From: Aplectana chamaeleonis
Taxonomy: Eukaryota > Nematoda > Chromadorea > Rhabditida > Cosmocercidae
Length of the DNA stretch: 64,000 nt
Assembly: GCA_029168955.1 (NCBI GenBank)
Contig: JAPDOI010000066.1
Span: forward strand, 879,001 to 943,000
Reading direction: 5' to 3'
Position 1 is the stretch's first letter; each line of letters begins with the position of its first letter. The notes under the pieces were generated by a model. It was not told the DNA's origin, made no database searches, and saw nothing but the letters and a program-made list of their open reading frames with translations. This document shows positions 1 to 10,683 of this stretch, one piece after another. The position numbers and the translations under genes were made by a program.

Positions 1-47
1 TCTTTCCTCCACACTGCCACGGCACGAACGTACGACATCTCGGCAGC
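1..47 (-). mobile_element. 5' end of a CR1-PHD LINE (rest lies outside the window)
   Basis: These 47 bases match 11853-11899, the 5' end of the complete CR1-PHD element, without a visible difference. In both places the similarity stops at the same base, after CTCGGCAGC (positions 47 and 11899). Two copies sharing one breakpoint define the true 5' terminus of the element. Here it abuts the 3' part of another copy of the same family, so the copy to the left of the window inserted into the 3' end of the one at 48-1085. This is inferred from sequence comparison within the window. Confidence 0.75.
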
Positions 48-1085
48 GTCAGAGTGGTAGGCCTCTTTGGGCAATCGAATAGGTTTTCAGTTGTGTGGCC
101 ACGGCTACCCCAGTCCGGGCACTCGTCAGGCTAACTGCGATCGATCTTATGCAAGTATGACATCATCATAGGGGAATGACCGCAGCGTAACTAGTCAAGG
201 GTACTTCCATCCCGCCTACCGAGTTCCATCTCGCTGTTGCTGACTACAGGTGGTACGACCCCCAATATGGGATTGATGGTCATCACATAAGTGATCCCTG
301 ACGAACTTGGTTAGCTCCGCACGTAAAATACGCAGACGATCCAGTTGGGGGTCCGTCCATCTTTGTATATTGACTTTCTCGGGAGCATCCGCAAAAGGCC
401 TGATATGTCTCTCACGGGATTCATGATCCTTCTTAATGGGTGATCAGGCTGCTTGACAATGTTAATAACCAGTTGCTGCGCTTGGAGTTGGCAGTGCTCC
501 TTAACTGGCAGAATTCGGGCTTCGGCATGAAGATGTTCCAATGGGTTGCTTTTAGCACAACCTGTGGCAATTCGAAGAGCAGCATTTTGGACTCGCAGCA
601 TCTTTGTCCACGATGAATCCGATATTATGTGCTGCCATACCGGTGCAGCGTACTCCAACGCCGGCTGCAATATTGCATTGTAGGTGGTCAAAATTGTCTC
701 CTTGCTACTTCCCCCCAACACGTTCCTCCCAGTGCTCGTAGGACGTTAAGCTTTGCTTTCACTGTAACCTGTTTCTGCTCAGTATTCTTGTGGAACCTCA
801 ACGAAGGATCCAATACTAGGCCGAGCAGCTTAGGAAACTGTGCGGCAGGCAGACGAGCGTCTTCCCAATTCACAGCGGGGTGAGCGCAGTGTTCCTTAGA
901 GTCAGTGGAGAAAACTGATACAGATGATTTAGCGGCAGAGACAGTGAGCATCATATCATCGAGAAAGCTCTTTAGAACGATGAGGTAGCTATTGATCTTG
1001 CGTGAGAATATTAATATCTCTGTCTCGGCACAGGATGGTGATGTCATACGCATACGCAACGACTTTGATGTCATCTGGGGGGACC
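48..1085 (-). pseudogene. CR1-clade LINE, 3' fragment of ORF2 (reverse transcriptase end and C-terminal tail)
   Basis: Minus-strand open stretches (311-721, 688-1242 and short pieces to 55) align in order with the ORF2 protein of the fuller copy at 8582-11899: the region after the catalytic motif, then LQPALEYAAPVWQH, then a C-terminal CPD..GH...LF.C zinc-knuckle-like motif near 55-125. At least two frameshifts are needed. The catalytic YADD box reads YAYD at 1043-1054, so a catalytic aspartate is lost. Similarity ends near 1085, so the copy is 5'-truncated just upstream of that box. Its 3' end is interrupted by the CR1 copy at the window edge. Dead fragment; the family assignment is secure, the boundary at 1085 is approximate. 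Confidence 0.8.
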
Positions 1086-2800
1086 TATGCGCCACGGAAG
1101 AACATAAATTTTGAATAAAATCATTCGCAAGTTTCTTCCCTATTGATATCGGAAACTTGGCAGTGGGCGTCGACTTTTCCCTAGCTTTTTTTTGCCTGTT
1201 TGAGAAAATTGAGATTTCGCGCTCGGCAGGGTTGCTATACACGACGACCGGACCATAATCTCAAAAATTTTCTCTAAGGTTGGACTGTGCCTTCATGGAG
1301 GAACCAATGATAGGAAACCGACCTTACTGCTTGTACTAAACAGTCACCTGTTGCTTTCTGAAAGTGCGCTGTTTCGATTTGCTGATTCGTCCAGCAGTCG
1401 CTTTTCCAAAACGAATTACAATTTCCGAAAGATTTGACTTTGGTGCCAAGTAAGTATATTGCGGCTGTATCAGAAATGTTGTTTCCATAGAGTGGTGACA
1501 TTTAGAACCTTCATGGGCAGTACATATTTGAGGCCACCGCGAGTGCGATCCGCGCGCTAGTAGGTGACCGTTTCTCCCGCGCCTCCTGTTTTCATGATTT
1601 TTCTTCAGCCTTGTTGTCATACGTTTATCCTACATTCTGTTTTAGTAATCCTCCCAGCGATCCTGATGATGACAGCATATATCGAGAAACTCGATCTCGC
1701 TGTTACTACGCCATGGCGCATTCGTCTTTCAAGACTCGGTATGTTCACGGTGTGAGGGGATGATGAGCTTGCCCTATCGTCAAAATGGTGACGGTGTCGC
1801 TCTCAAGAAATTGGTCACACTTTTTTTGTATTTATTCATCCACGATTTTCACTTTTTTTTTGAAAAGCTTTTTCCAACACCAGATCATCGAGTTAGTTAA
1901 TGGCCTTCCATAATGTAGACCAATCCCCTTCGCCTTTTTTGTGTAGTGAATGCATCATTTTTGGTATTAGACGTTGCCAAACGCATGATGCGATGTGGCA
2001 GTTAACCACTGATGACTTGACAATAATGAAATACGTGTTTTGAAATTCGAAGTCCACTCTTCGTCTGATTTAATTTTGTAATTAAAGGAGAGCCTCCTCT
2101 ATGAGTTGTGGACCACCTCTCCTTTTGCTCGTTAGGTTTCTGACCTCACTATCCCCATCTCCCGACCCAGAATTCCTTACAGCATTTCAGGCCATGCGTA
2201 AGTTCGATTGGTCAGGATAGATACGATGATAGCGATGCATTGAATGATCACGTGTTCAATCCGCATGAAGCTCTCAATGCTTGTGTTGTAAGCGTTCTAC
2301 GTCTTAAGTGTAGTCATGCCTAGCTATAAAGTTTGATCAGTTCAGACATGCGGAGTGCACTGTCATCGAATATGTGCCGGACCACCGTGGTCTACCTATC
2401 GTCATGATGACGATGGCGAGGAGGAAAAGTGGCAGTGCGAAGAGTGCAGGTAATGGCTAGGTCAGGCATGATTAGATTCTGCGAGAGCTCGTACCCGCCC
2501 CAAATCTGATCGCATTGACATTTTTGTGTTGTTAGGAAGGATTAGCCTTGTAGGCTACTTATCTGTTCGTTTTGTCCGTAGAGAAGGAAGCCCATGGCTT
2601 AAGGTGGGTGAACAATGAGGTGTGAGTGCAAGGTCCTCGACAACCTCGTAGTTGGATTGTGGCGATGTGGGAGGGGGTGGTTGAAGGTCGTACCAGTTTT
2701 TGGCACAGGTTTACATCACTTTTTGAAAAAGAGGCTGCCTTCGAAGCACCACTAACTGTAAAAGTATACACCATTTTCCATTTTTCAAAGCTTTTGAGAC
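1086..2800. other. No recognised gene or element
   Basis: About 1.7 kb with only short open frames on both strands and no similarity I can recognise to other repeats of the window. No paired inverted repeats, tandem repeat, or exon with convincing splice sites was found by eye. It may be intergenic or intronic DNA of the exon candidate ending at 2962. Confidence 0.5.
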
Positions 2801-2861
2801 TTTCGCATCAGTCGGCCAGCACGACGCTTTATCGAAGATCTTGGTTTGTCATGTTCCCTAA

Positions 2862-5024
2862 GGCTAGAGATCTAGAAATTGAGTGCATCATGATTATTGA
2901 AGGATACTTCAGGGATGTTGCTCCTTTGATTCCTGCTGTTCCGCGAAAAGCATCTAGCTCAGGTGAGTGTCCATTTTATTGTTGTTAGTGAGGGGGAATA
3001 AAGTTCTTGTTGAAGGATCTGGTAATCCTAGGCCAATGGTATACTTTTGCGGCACTGGGTCGTGGCCGCTGAGCATAGCTTCCGACCAAAAATTCTATGA
3101 GTCGTGGAGAATGTTGGAAAAGGTATGAGGCGTAAGATTCGTCGCTTGGATGGCTTCTGCGGCGTGACTGTCCTTGGTTTTAAACATAACGCTAGGATGA
3201 GCTGTCCTTTAGTCAATGGATAAGAATATTTCTGTCCACTCATAGAATGCTATACTGGAGAGGATCTACGTTATCATCAACTGTGGGGAGGATGTCCCTT
3301 CTTCCGTAACGTCTCAAACCAAGTTTAAGTATTCCATGTACGACTTTCTGTGAATCTTGCCATAGTTGGTCGTTAGTATGTGTGAGATGTTAGTAGAGCC
3401 AAATCCAAGACCTTACTAGATTTATTTGGTTGACGTTTCGGCTATATCGCCTCCGTCACAACCTGGAGGAATCAAGAACAAATGCGGCATATCCTCTTGA
3501 GCAACCTTTTAGATTACAAGAAAAAGGCCCGAAAAAACTTCAAGATCTGTATTTAACAAAGCAAGAGCACGATCACAGAATGCTCACCTTACTCGCGCCG
3601 AGCTAAGTTAGCAATGGGCACCCTGCGTGGCAGATGCAAGGGGTTTTCAGAAGGCGCATGTTCTCGACATGAATACGACGAGGTCAAAATCTACAGAGGT
3701 CAAGAAACGGGGCGAGCTCAGCTGACATTTTTTTCCTGTTCATTTTAGGATTTTAGGTGATTATCCGAAACGCTCCGAGAGTCTTGCGTGCAGCGGCTTG
3801 TGGCTCGCGCACTAGAATTTTCACGGAATCGGTTGTATGATCAATTTTGTGTTACTCCGGATTTTGTGGTATGTCCGTTTTGGCGAGAGGGAGACTGCAT
3901 GACGTCAGGGGTCTCCTATTTTATTGTGTGTGGTCTTTGTCAAGACGAATATGTAGGGGGAAACCGGGCGCTTTCTATGCACACGTGTGAAAGAACATCT
4001 TGGGGACCTGAGAAAATCAAACCTTGCCACGCTGTTGGGCTTGCACCGGAGACTTATGGGAATCTGGAAATTGAGGTTACCGTGAAAAGTCGCGCGGGGG
4101 CTACAAAGTGCGGCACGCAAGACTCTAGAGGCGTTTTGGATAATCGTGAGAAATCCTGAAGTGAACAGGAATGAGGATTGTCTCTCCATTACAGCTGAGC
4201 TCGCCCCGTTTTTTTTACCACTGTAGATTTTGACCTCGAGAGCGCGCGCCTTCTGACTACCCACTGCATCTGCCTCGTAGGGTGCACACTACTAACTCGG
4301 CTCGGCGCGAGTAAGGTGAGCTTTCTGTGATCGTGTTTTTGCTGTATTGAATACAAATCTTGTAGTTTTTTTTGGGTCTTTTTCTTGTAATTTGCACGGT
4401 TGCTTGTGAGGATGTGTCGCATTTGCTCTTCATTCTTCCAGGTCCCGACGAAGGCAATATAGCCGAAAGTCAAGCGAATAAATCTGCCAATGTCTTGGGT
4501 TTGACTCTAACAACATCTCACACAAATCTAAGTATAATAGTTGCGAGTAGTTGATACCATTCTAATGCTGAAGCTTGATATGATTTGATGCAGCGCTCTA
4601 GTAGGATGGTATTACTATCTTGCATTCTGCCGCACCACTTGACCGAACTCGATTGGTTTCGCTAAGAACTATTTTTTCCCAAGCTTCGTTTCAACTCCCT
4701 TAAATTCGGAGTTTTTCGTTTGCACATTTTTTGATGCCCCTTTGTAGCCTTGGCTCTACCGGAGCGCTTGGTGCGTGGGCTCATCGCTGGGTGAAAGCCA
4801 TTTGTGTGGGAAATGAGCATAGATCGGTGCTTCCGGTTGACCCTTTGCCCAGTGGTCGTGTAAAACAAGGATTTCTCAGTTGATGCCAGGATTTCTCCGA
4901 TTACCAAAAAATCGTTTGCTTTCATAATTTTAATGCCGAGCTCAGTTGCTTTGCATTGCAGCTGCTAATAAGGAGAAGCACAGGAATCGCAAGAAGGAGT
5001 TGGACATTGTTATTGTTGAAGAAG
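2862..5024 (+). CDS. Putative two-exon gene fragment, function unknown
   Basis: Two exon-like segments have consensus splice sites and matching phase. The first is open to 2962 and ends ...AGCTCAG|GTGAGT. Its start is uncertain: a possible acceptor CCTAAG lies at about 2861, but the frame is open further upstream. The second, 4962-5024, lies between TTGCAG and GAAG|GTGAGG. The first leaves one base and the second begins with two, giving an in-frame join. The second exon encodes a lysine- and glutamate-rich stretch (ANKEKHRNRKKELDIVIVEE). I recognise no domain. The 2-kb intron holds the head-to-head Penelope-like fragments. A chance pairing is possible because both exons are short. Confidence 0.35.
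3377..3797 (-). mobile_element. Penelope-like element, 3' fragment (left, inverted copy)
   Basis: The reverse complement of this block matches 4115-4526 over its whole length, through the tail of the endonuclease ORF, the A/T-rich 3' untranslated part and the terminal GCCGAAACGTCA-type motif. The two copies are head to head: their 5'-truncated ends face each other at about 3797 and their 3' ends point outward. Inverted, 5'-truncated partner copies are a known product of Penelope-like element insertion. The reading frame is broken by several stops. Confidence 0.65.
3431..3460 (-). ncRNA. Hammerhead-ribozyme-like motif in the Penelope-like 3' region (left copy)
   Basis: On the minus strand the segment reads GTGACGGA, a 3-bp stem GGC/GCC closing a GATATA loop, then GAAACGTC. 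A hammerhead core is CUGAUGA, stem II, GAAA. Here the stem II and GAAA parts are present and the first box is decayed at two or three positions. Penelope-like elements are known to carry hammerhead motifs in their terminal regions. Catalytic activity is unlikely in this copy. Confidence 0.35.
3798..4530 (+). mobile_element. Penelope-like element, 3' fragment (right copy) with GIY-YIG remnant
   Basis: This copy is longer at its 5' side than its inverted partner and retains the end of the ORF (3788-4159) followed by 3' untranslated sequence to about 4530. The translated part has the order expected for the C-terminal endonuclease of canonical Penelope-like retroelements: a Cys-containing lead-in (VVCPFWREGDCMTSG), then YFIVCGLC...EYVG. 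That is the C-x2-C preceding the YVG half of a GIY-YIG nuclease. Downstream residues are frameshifted, and the usual glycine-glutamate-threonine after YVG is degraded. Penelope-like elements encode a reverse transcriptase related to telomerase plus this nuclease; only the last part survives. Confidence 0.65.
4445..4472 (+). ncRNA. Hammerhead-ribozyme-like motif in the Penelope-like 3' region (right copy)
   Basis: The segment CCGACGAAGGC, AATATA loop, GCCGAAA matches the core order of a hammerhead (CUGAUGA, stem II, GAAA). In the first box one strictly conserved base is changed (U4 to C) and the tolerant U7 position is C. Stem II is GGC/GCC as in the partner copy, although the loop differs, so the stem is conserved between copies while flanking bases drift. 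Stems I and III were not resolved by eye. Confidence 0.35.
4531..4940. other. No recognised feature
   Basis: An 87-codon minus-strand open frame (4662-4925) rich in Lys/Arg has no recognisable domain and no clear splice context. The remainder has no repeat structure I could pair with another part of the window. Confidence 0.4.
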
Positions 5025-5106
5025 GTGAGGTATACGTTAGATATTCATAATATTAATTAAGTGATGGTATGAAAGCAGGATTACTAACGAATGAATTGTA
5101 TCAATT

Positions 5107-5300
5107 ATGACATCAAGTAGTTTCGAATCGAATTACCTGAATATTGGCTATTCGAATACCTGCTCCAATTCTTATTATTTAAAATTGCACCATTCGAATA
5201 GTATTCGATATTTGTGCCTTAAAATATTACGATTCGATTTTATTCGATATTCGGAAATTACTATTCGAATAAACATTCGATTTCGAATATATTCGCACCG
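5107..5300. repeat. Dispersed AT-rich repeat built from ATTCGAATA / ATTCGATATTCG motifs
   Basis: About ten variants of ATTCGAAT, TTCGATATTCG and TTCGGA lie in 190 bp. The same motif cluster recurs at 15436-15580, so this is a dispersed repeat and not chance composition. It encodes nothing recognisable. The following 300 bases to 5605 hold no identified feature. Confidence 0.5.
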
Positions 5301-5609
5301 TAGTCGCTATTTATGGGGTTTTAGTTTGGAGCGCCCCACCGCCTTCAACCGTTTTGAAAATTCCAGATTTCAAAAATCGAAAGCGATTTGTGGCAGATAG
5401 CAGTAGGTTACGGTGGGTATACCGTAGTTTGATCAAAGTCGAAGTTTCCGAAAACCTTGCTTTGGGAGTTGATTGGCGTGCCAGAAACGGCTTCGAGTTG
5501 CATTTATCGATTCTGGAAGTACTAAGGTAGTTTATGTCACTTAAAAGGCACTATATCTACCGTAGCCTACCATGACGTGACATAAACGGTTGGCTTTCGC
5601 CAGACGCGG

Positions 5610-7597
5610 TCATTCCGCATCTTCACCGAGGTGTGCCGTCCTAGTAGTCAGCCGTGTCCATTTGTCACGGTCCTCAGCCACAATTTGAACACAATCCATC
5701 CATTGGTCGCTATTTGACTTCCCGCGAAGTAAAACATCGCGCCTGAATTGCCTTCCAATGTCGAGTGATTTCAAATCCTTCTTCACCTCATCCGTCCATA
5801 ACTTTCGCCCACGTCCAGGCGGCCGTTTCCAGACAGGACTTGGAAGCATCCTTAGGGCGTGTTGAACAAGACGATCTGGCGGTCTTCTTAAAATATGCCC
5901 CAACAGACGAAGACGACCTTCCGTTGCCGCTTGAGATGGCATTGGGAGATGTTGGCACCTCCCTCGTGTCAAACGTTGATGTAAGGCGTCAATCTCGTTG
6001 TAGAGATCTTCGTTGTGGCACATCCGCGGCCAGAAACATCCAAGAAAACGTCTAAACAGCTTTCTCTCCGTGCAATCCAACCTTTCCATCTGCGTCTTCG
6101 GTGCTGCCCACGTCTCCGATCCGTACATCACGATAGGGCGAATAGTGGATAAGTAGACGCGCAACATGAAGTCAGTGTTCACGGTAATCTTAGATTTTGA
6201 GATTATTCGCTGTATTGATTAAGTGGGGCAGAACTAAGATGACGTAGAAATTGAGAAAAACGCACCAGAAGGACAGGAAATCCTTAAGGATCACTCCGCC
6301 TCTTAAGTATCACAGGAAGTGTTTGTTGTGACAATGACATCTTTTGTGGACCCGTCCTTCGCAATTCTCTACTCTCTATGGCTCCGTTCTTTCCTTCGTA
6401 CCCTAACTAATACTGTTTCGCACAAAATATCCTTCTATTTTCGTTTGACCCAATTTTCCACCGATAACAATCACCATGAACATGTTCATCCAACCGGACA
6501 ACTAGTCCATGTTATAAAATATTGTCACTAAAATACGACGTTTAAATGCGTTTCTCGCCGTTTTTTCGTAATTTTGGTAACACTTGGAGGCCAACGCATT
6601 GTTTTATGTGAAAAACTCGATGACGAGAATCATCGTGAACACTGCCTTTAAAACTTAACTTCAACATCCTCGTGATGGGGGTAGACCACAAACACTTGGT
6701 TAAAGAATTGAATGCAGACGTAGCTTTCGCACATCGTTGTTGAATATCCGCTGCATAACTACCATCGTTCTTCAGCAAACAGCCCAAATAACAGAAATCG
6801 TCCACCAGTTCGATACGTTGTCCGTCCACACAAACTCCCGTTGAAGGCCTCTGAGAGACCCACATCTGCTTGCATTTGTCCGGACGAAGACGAAGTCCAT
6901 AGGCTGCGGCAAACTTTGAAACGAGGTTCACAATCCTTTGCAGTTTTGCGTTGCTTTCAGCGAATAACACAATGTCATCGGCGTACTCCAGATCGACAAG
7001 GGAGCGTCCTGATGGTGTTAGGATCACATCCGCAGGAAACTGTTCTGCAACTCTACGCATGATGTCATCAACGGCGAAGTTGAATAGAAAATGTCCCGCT
7101 ACAGCTCCTTGCCTTACTACTTTTCTCACCTCGAAAGCTGACGTAAACCCGACAGGTGTAGGAACTGCTGCAGTCGTTCCTCTGTTCATGTCCTCGATTG
7201 ACCGAACATACTTTTCCGGGACTCCATCTGCTCGCAGAGCATTGAGCAATCGATCACGATGAGGGGAGTCGAACGCGGCTTCAAGGTCCGTCCAAAAAAG
7301 AAAGCTGTAATGGCTTCGAATACTGCTGCCACGATTCAATTACTCTTCTCACGCCGAACACTTGGTCGATGGTCGATCTTCCAGGTCGAAAACCGGCTTG
7401 CTCATCTCTGGTCGTTCCTTCACGATGTTTGATAAGTCGCTCGGAAATGATACGTTCCAAATCTTGTACATGACACGCAGTAGAGAGATCCTCTGTAGTT
7501 CTTAGGCTCCGTGACGGGAAACTTCTTGTGAAGAGGTACGATGATCGCATGCCTCCACGAATCGGGTATCCTTTCGGTCATCCATATGCTCAGATAG
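5610..7597 (-). pseudogene. RTE-clade LINE copy 1, reverse transcriptase and C-terminal part
   Basis: Minus-strand frames 7281-7590, 6648-7339 and 5610-6169 together encode an RTE-type polymerase: TERIPDSWRHAI, RDEQAGFRPGRSTIDQVF (palm motif A region), AFDSPHRDRL, GAVAGHFLFNFAVDDIMRRV, the catalytic LEYADDIVLF, then the RTE C-terminal domain MYGSETWAAPKTQMERLD...WPRMCHNEDLY...LLGHILRRPPDRL ending in HLGEDAE. The copy is frameshifted, and is interrupted at 6170-6647 by a MITE and at about 7598 by a multi-part insertion. Its upstream part resumes at 13237. At protein level it is very close to copy 2 at 21630-23605. Confidence 0.9.
6170..6647. mobile_element. TTAA-flanked MITE (family 1), inserted in RTE copy 1
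   Basis: The right end reads CATCGTGAACACTGCCT|TTAA; the left end is a decayed AGTCAGTGTTCACGG. The interior is collinear with the copy at 35342-35824 throughout (shared CTCTTAAGTATCACAGGAA, CAACCGGACAACTAGT and TTCTCGCCGTTTTTTCGTAA). It separates the RTE residues ...CLWSTPIT from LRVYLSTIRPI, which are adjacent in copy 2. It has no coding capacity and is a non-autonomous DNA transposon. Confidence 0.8.
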
Positions 7598-7599
7598 TA

Positions 7600-8320
7600 A
7601 CACCGGCTGAGCGGGCGGAGAAGTAGGGTCGCCGGCTGAGCGGGCAGGCTTATTTTGGGGGCGGAGCGTCTTACCGGCTGAGCGGGCGGGCATGCGTTTC
7701 ACCGGCTGAGGTGCATGGCTTTACGAGCTGAGCGGGCAGACATTAATCAATGGCGGAGCATATCACCGGCTGATCGGGCAGACAATAAAGCGAACCAGGC
7801 TCATGTACGGCGCGGGCGAAATGGGCTTCGAGCTGATTCGGGTGTTGGCATTCGAACGGGTGGTCATCAACACGATTTGGATCATTGACCCCTCACCCGT
7901 GACGGTTCGTTGTGACCGTGGGGACGTGACAGCGGGTCAGTTCATGATTTTTCAAGCAAGGTAAGGCTTGCCGCTTCAGAAATGGAACGCAAGCCTCGAA
8001 CTTGCTGGAGAATAGGGAGAGCCTACTAGGGGCTTTATCTACTCTTGCAGATCGATATCATTCACGTAGTAAGCAACTAATACCGGCAGAGCGGACCTTT
8101 ATTTACCGGCTGAGGGGGCAGTGAAAACGGGGTGAGGGGCAGCCATTTACCGGCTGAGGGGGCAGTGAATGCGGTGTGAGGGGGCCACCACTTGCCGGCT
8201 GAGCGCTCCACCATTTACCGGCTGAGGGGGCAGTGAATACCGGGGCTCGCCCGGGCACAATGTTTAGTCAGCCGGTAGGGCCTGCCCCCTCAGCCGGCAT
8301 TACTGCCTGAGTGGTACGGA
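7600..8320. repeat. Degenerate 22-bp-period minisatellite, consensus ACCGGCTGAGSGGGCAG
   Basis: Eleven direct copies of (A/G)CCGGCTGAG-like boxes start at 7602, 7631, 7673, 7701, 7723, 7765, 8082, 8105, 8149, 8194 and 8218. Most spacings are near 22 or 44 bases, with decayed units (for example CGGGGTGAGGGGCAG) filling the 44-base gaps. Box-free sequence lies at 7790-8075. The last box is inverted (CTGCCCCCTCAGCCGGC at 8282-8298). The block lies between the break in the RTE and the TA at 8321 that flanks the Tc1-like element. TA also occurs at 7598-7599, so it may be its own insertion. No coding content is recognised. Confidence 0.65.
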
Positions 8321-8322
8321 TA

Positions 8323-8580
8323 CACTGCGTATCATAAAGATAGGACACCCCCTGAATTTGCCGGTCTCGTGTTTGTTGAACAAGGTAGATCTTTTTCGTT
8401 AATACTACTGTGACCAGAATGTGAATTAACCCCCGTATACCTCTTTTGGGCTAGATCGAATGTTTGTGCACTTTTCTAGAATATATTTATGTTTTAAATC
8501 GCGTATCAAAAAGATAGGACACCCCTGGGCTTAATCGGATTTCTTGTCCGATAGAACTGTGTGATTACAAATCCAATGGG
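8323..8580 (+). repeat. Left IR/DR end of the Tc1-like element
   Basis: The end contains direct repeats 8327-8351 and 8501-8525, start to start 174 bases apart, each reading GCGTATCAWAAAGATAGGAC followed by ACCCC. In IR/DR transposons such paired repeats are the transposase binding sites. The arm is cut at 8581 by the CR1 insertion and continues at 11911. Confidence 0.75.
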
Positions 8581-8617
8581 CTTCTTCTTCTTCTTTGCAG
8601 CCACATTGAGGGTTTTG

Positions 8618-10683
8618 TCATAGGTTGAGGAACTGGGCGACCACTAACGGATTCGTCCATACGGTCAGCGTGGTGGATCTCTCCGGACATTTGAAGAGGT
8701 GTGCAGTGTCATGGCCGAGGCAGCCGCAGTCCGGGCAGACATCTGATTTGCTGCTGTCTATTTTGCTGGCGTAGGACATGAGCATGGTAGAATGACCACA
8801 GCGCAGCGATGCCAGGGTGCACCTGGCCCTTCTTCCGAGTTGAGCCTCGGATGTGCAGACTTGGGGCGGCACTACCCCCAATATGGGATTAATGACCGCC
8901 TTTTCCAGATGGCACCGTACGAACTGAGTATGCTGCTCGCGCAATAGACGGAGTCGTTCTTGCTGTGAGTCGTGCCATCTTTGCAGATTGACTTTGCTGG
9001 GAGAAAAGGCGAATGGCTTTCTGATCTTTCTTTCTCTGACGGGGTTTAGCACTCTCCAAGAGGGGTGATTTGGTTGTTTGACAATGTTGATGAAAAATTG
9101 TTGGACCTGGAGCCCACAGTGCTCACTTACTGGTAGTAAGCGGGTCTCAGCATGCAAGTGATCGACCGGGGAACTTCTTGCATATCCGGTGGCGATTCGA
9201 AGAGCCGCATTCTGTATGCGTTGCATCTTAGTCCTAGAGGATTCCGAAACTAGATGCTGCCAAACTGGTGCGCCGTATTCTAGTGCAGGCTGGAGAATCA
9301 CCTTATACGTCGTAATAATGGTTTCTTTGCTACTACTCCCATGTTTTACCGCCCAGGGATCTAAGCACGTTAAGCTTCGCTTTAACGATAGCCCGCTTCT
9401 GCTCCGTGTTCTTATGGAACTTGAGCGATGGATCGAGCACGAGTCCGAGAAGTTTTGGGAAGCGGGCGGCAGGCAAATGATCTCCATTCCATACGACATA
9501 CGGATCTGCGCTGTGTTCAGATGGGTCCGTTGTGAGTACGGATACCGATGACTTTGACGCAGAAATCATCAGCATTCTGCTGTCGAAGAAGCTTTTCAGT
9601 GTGGTCAAGTACCCGTTAATCTTAGCGGCGGCCACATTTATTTCCCGATCACGACACAAGACAGTCATATCATCAGCGTAAACGACCACCTTGATATCTT
9701 GGGGAGGGGCGGGCATATCTTCGAGGTACAGACTGAAGAGAGCAGGCGACAATACGCCGCCCTGTGGGACTCCAGCTGCAATCGGAATGCTATTTGAGAT
9801 ATGATTCTGGAACATCTTTCTAGCCCGTCTTCCCTCAGTGAATGCAGCTATCCAGCGCTTTTGCCATGGCGGGATTGATGACTCCAGTAAGTTGTTCGAT
9901 AATATGCCAAGATTCACTGTTTCGAAGGCCTTGGTGAGATCCAAGGCAACTGCTACAGTTCTCTGCGGCTTATAGGCGGAAACTATCAATTGCTTAGCTA
10001 GTAATTTCTAACAAAGCTTAGCTGGTAATTTCTAACAAAGCTGTCGTGGTGGAATGCAGTCTTCTGAATCCATGCTGAAACACCTGTCTCTCGTTGTGTT
10101 CGGCCAGGTCTTTGACGATCAGCTTTTCAGCTACTTTAGCAAAAGAAGACAACAAGCTAATGGGCCGATATCCCTTGACTGAAGCTTGGGGTTTGCCAGG
10201 CTTGGGCAGCGGCACGACGTTTGCCGTCTTCCAATTCTGCGGGATAGTACACGACCTGAACGAGGTGTTTATCACATCAGTGAGAAGCGGTAGTAGGTCA
10301 GTGGGTATCTTCTTCAAGACAGCAGGGCATATCCCATCAGGACCAATAGCTCTAGAGTTCCGCATTTCCTCTATAATCTTCTCAACTTGCGTCGTAGTAA
10401 ACGCTTCGGCCGTGCTCATAAGCGGGAGGCGGCACAGCTCTCTTACAGTCACTCTATTCTGCGGACCTCGTTTAGCATTGGTGATGAAAAAGCTTTTCCC
10501 GAGCGCATAAGCGGCTTCCTTTCCTGATTTGTATACGCCGTTGTCGAATTCGATTGTGGAGACAGTGGCGGGTGAGCTTTTACCCGAAAGCTTCCGCAAA
10601 ACCTTCCAAGTAGCTGCACTGTCCGTCTTAAAGTGCATCTGTCCGGTGAACTTCTCCCAATCTTCTTTCTTGTGTCTGTTCAA
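8618..10683 (-). pseudogene. CR1 reverse transcriptase and C-terminal zinc-knuckle (frameshifted)
   Basis: Frames 10018-10683, 9333-9989 and 8618-9499 run in order. The first has RAIGPDGICPAVLKK, WKTANVVPLPKPGKP and GYRPISLL. The second has ALDLTKAFETVN (motif A), AGVPQGGVLSPALFSLYLEDM (motif B) and VVVYADDMTVL with an intact YADD catalytic pair at about 9668-9679. The third has LQPALEYGAPVWQHL and the C-terminal CPDCGCLGHDTAHLFKCPE. A tandem 24-bp duplication at 9996-10042 inserts stops between the first two frames, and a frameshift lies near 9345. Confidence 0.85.

Noticed and set aside
7600..8320. Possible CRISPR-like repeat-spacer array
   Set aside because: Repeats are degenerate and spacings are multiples of about 22 bp filled with decayed repeat. 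The host is clearly eukaryotic. It is a minisatellite.
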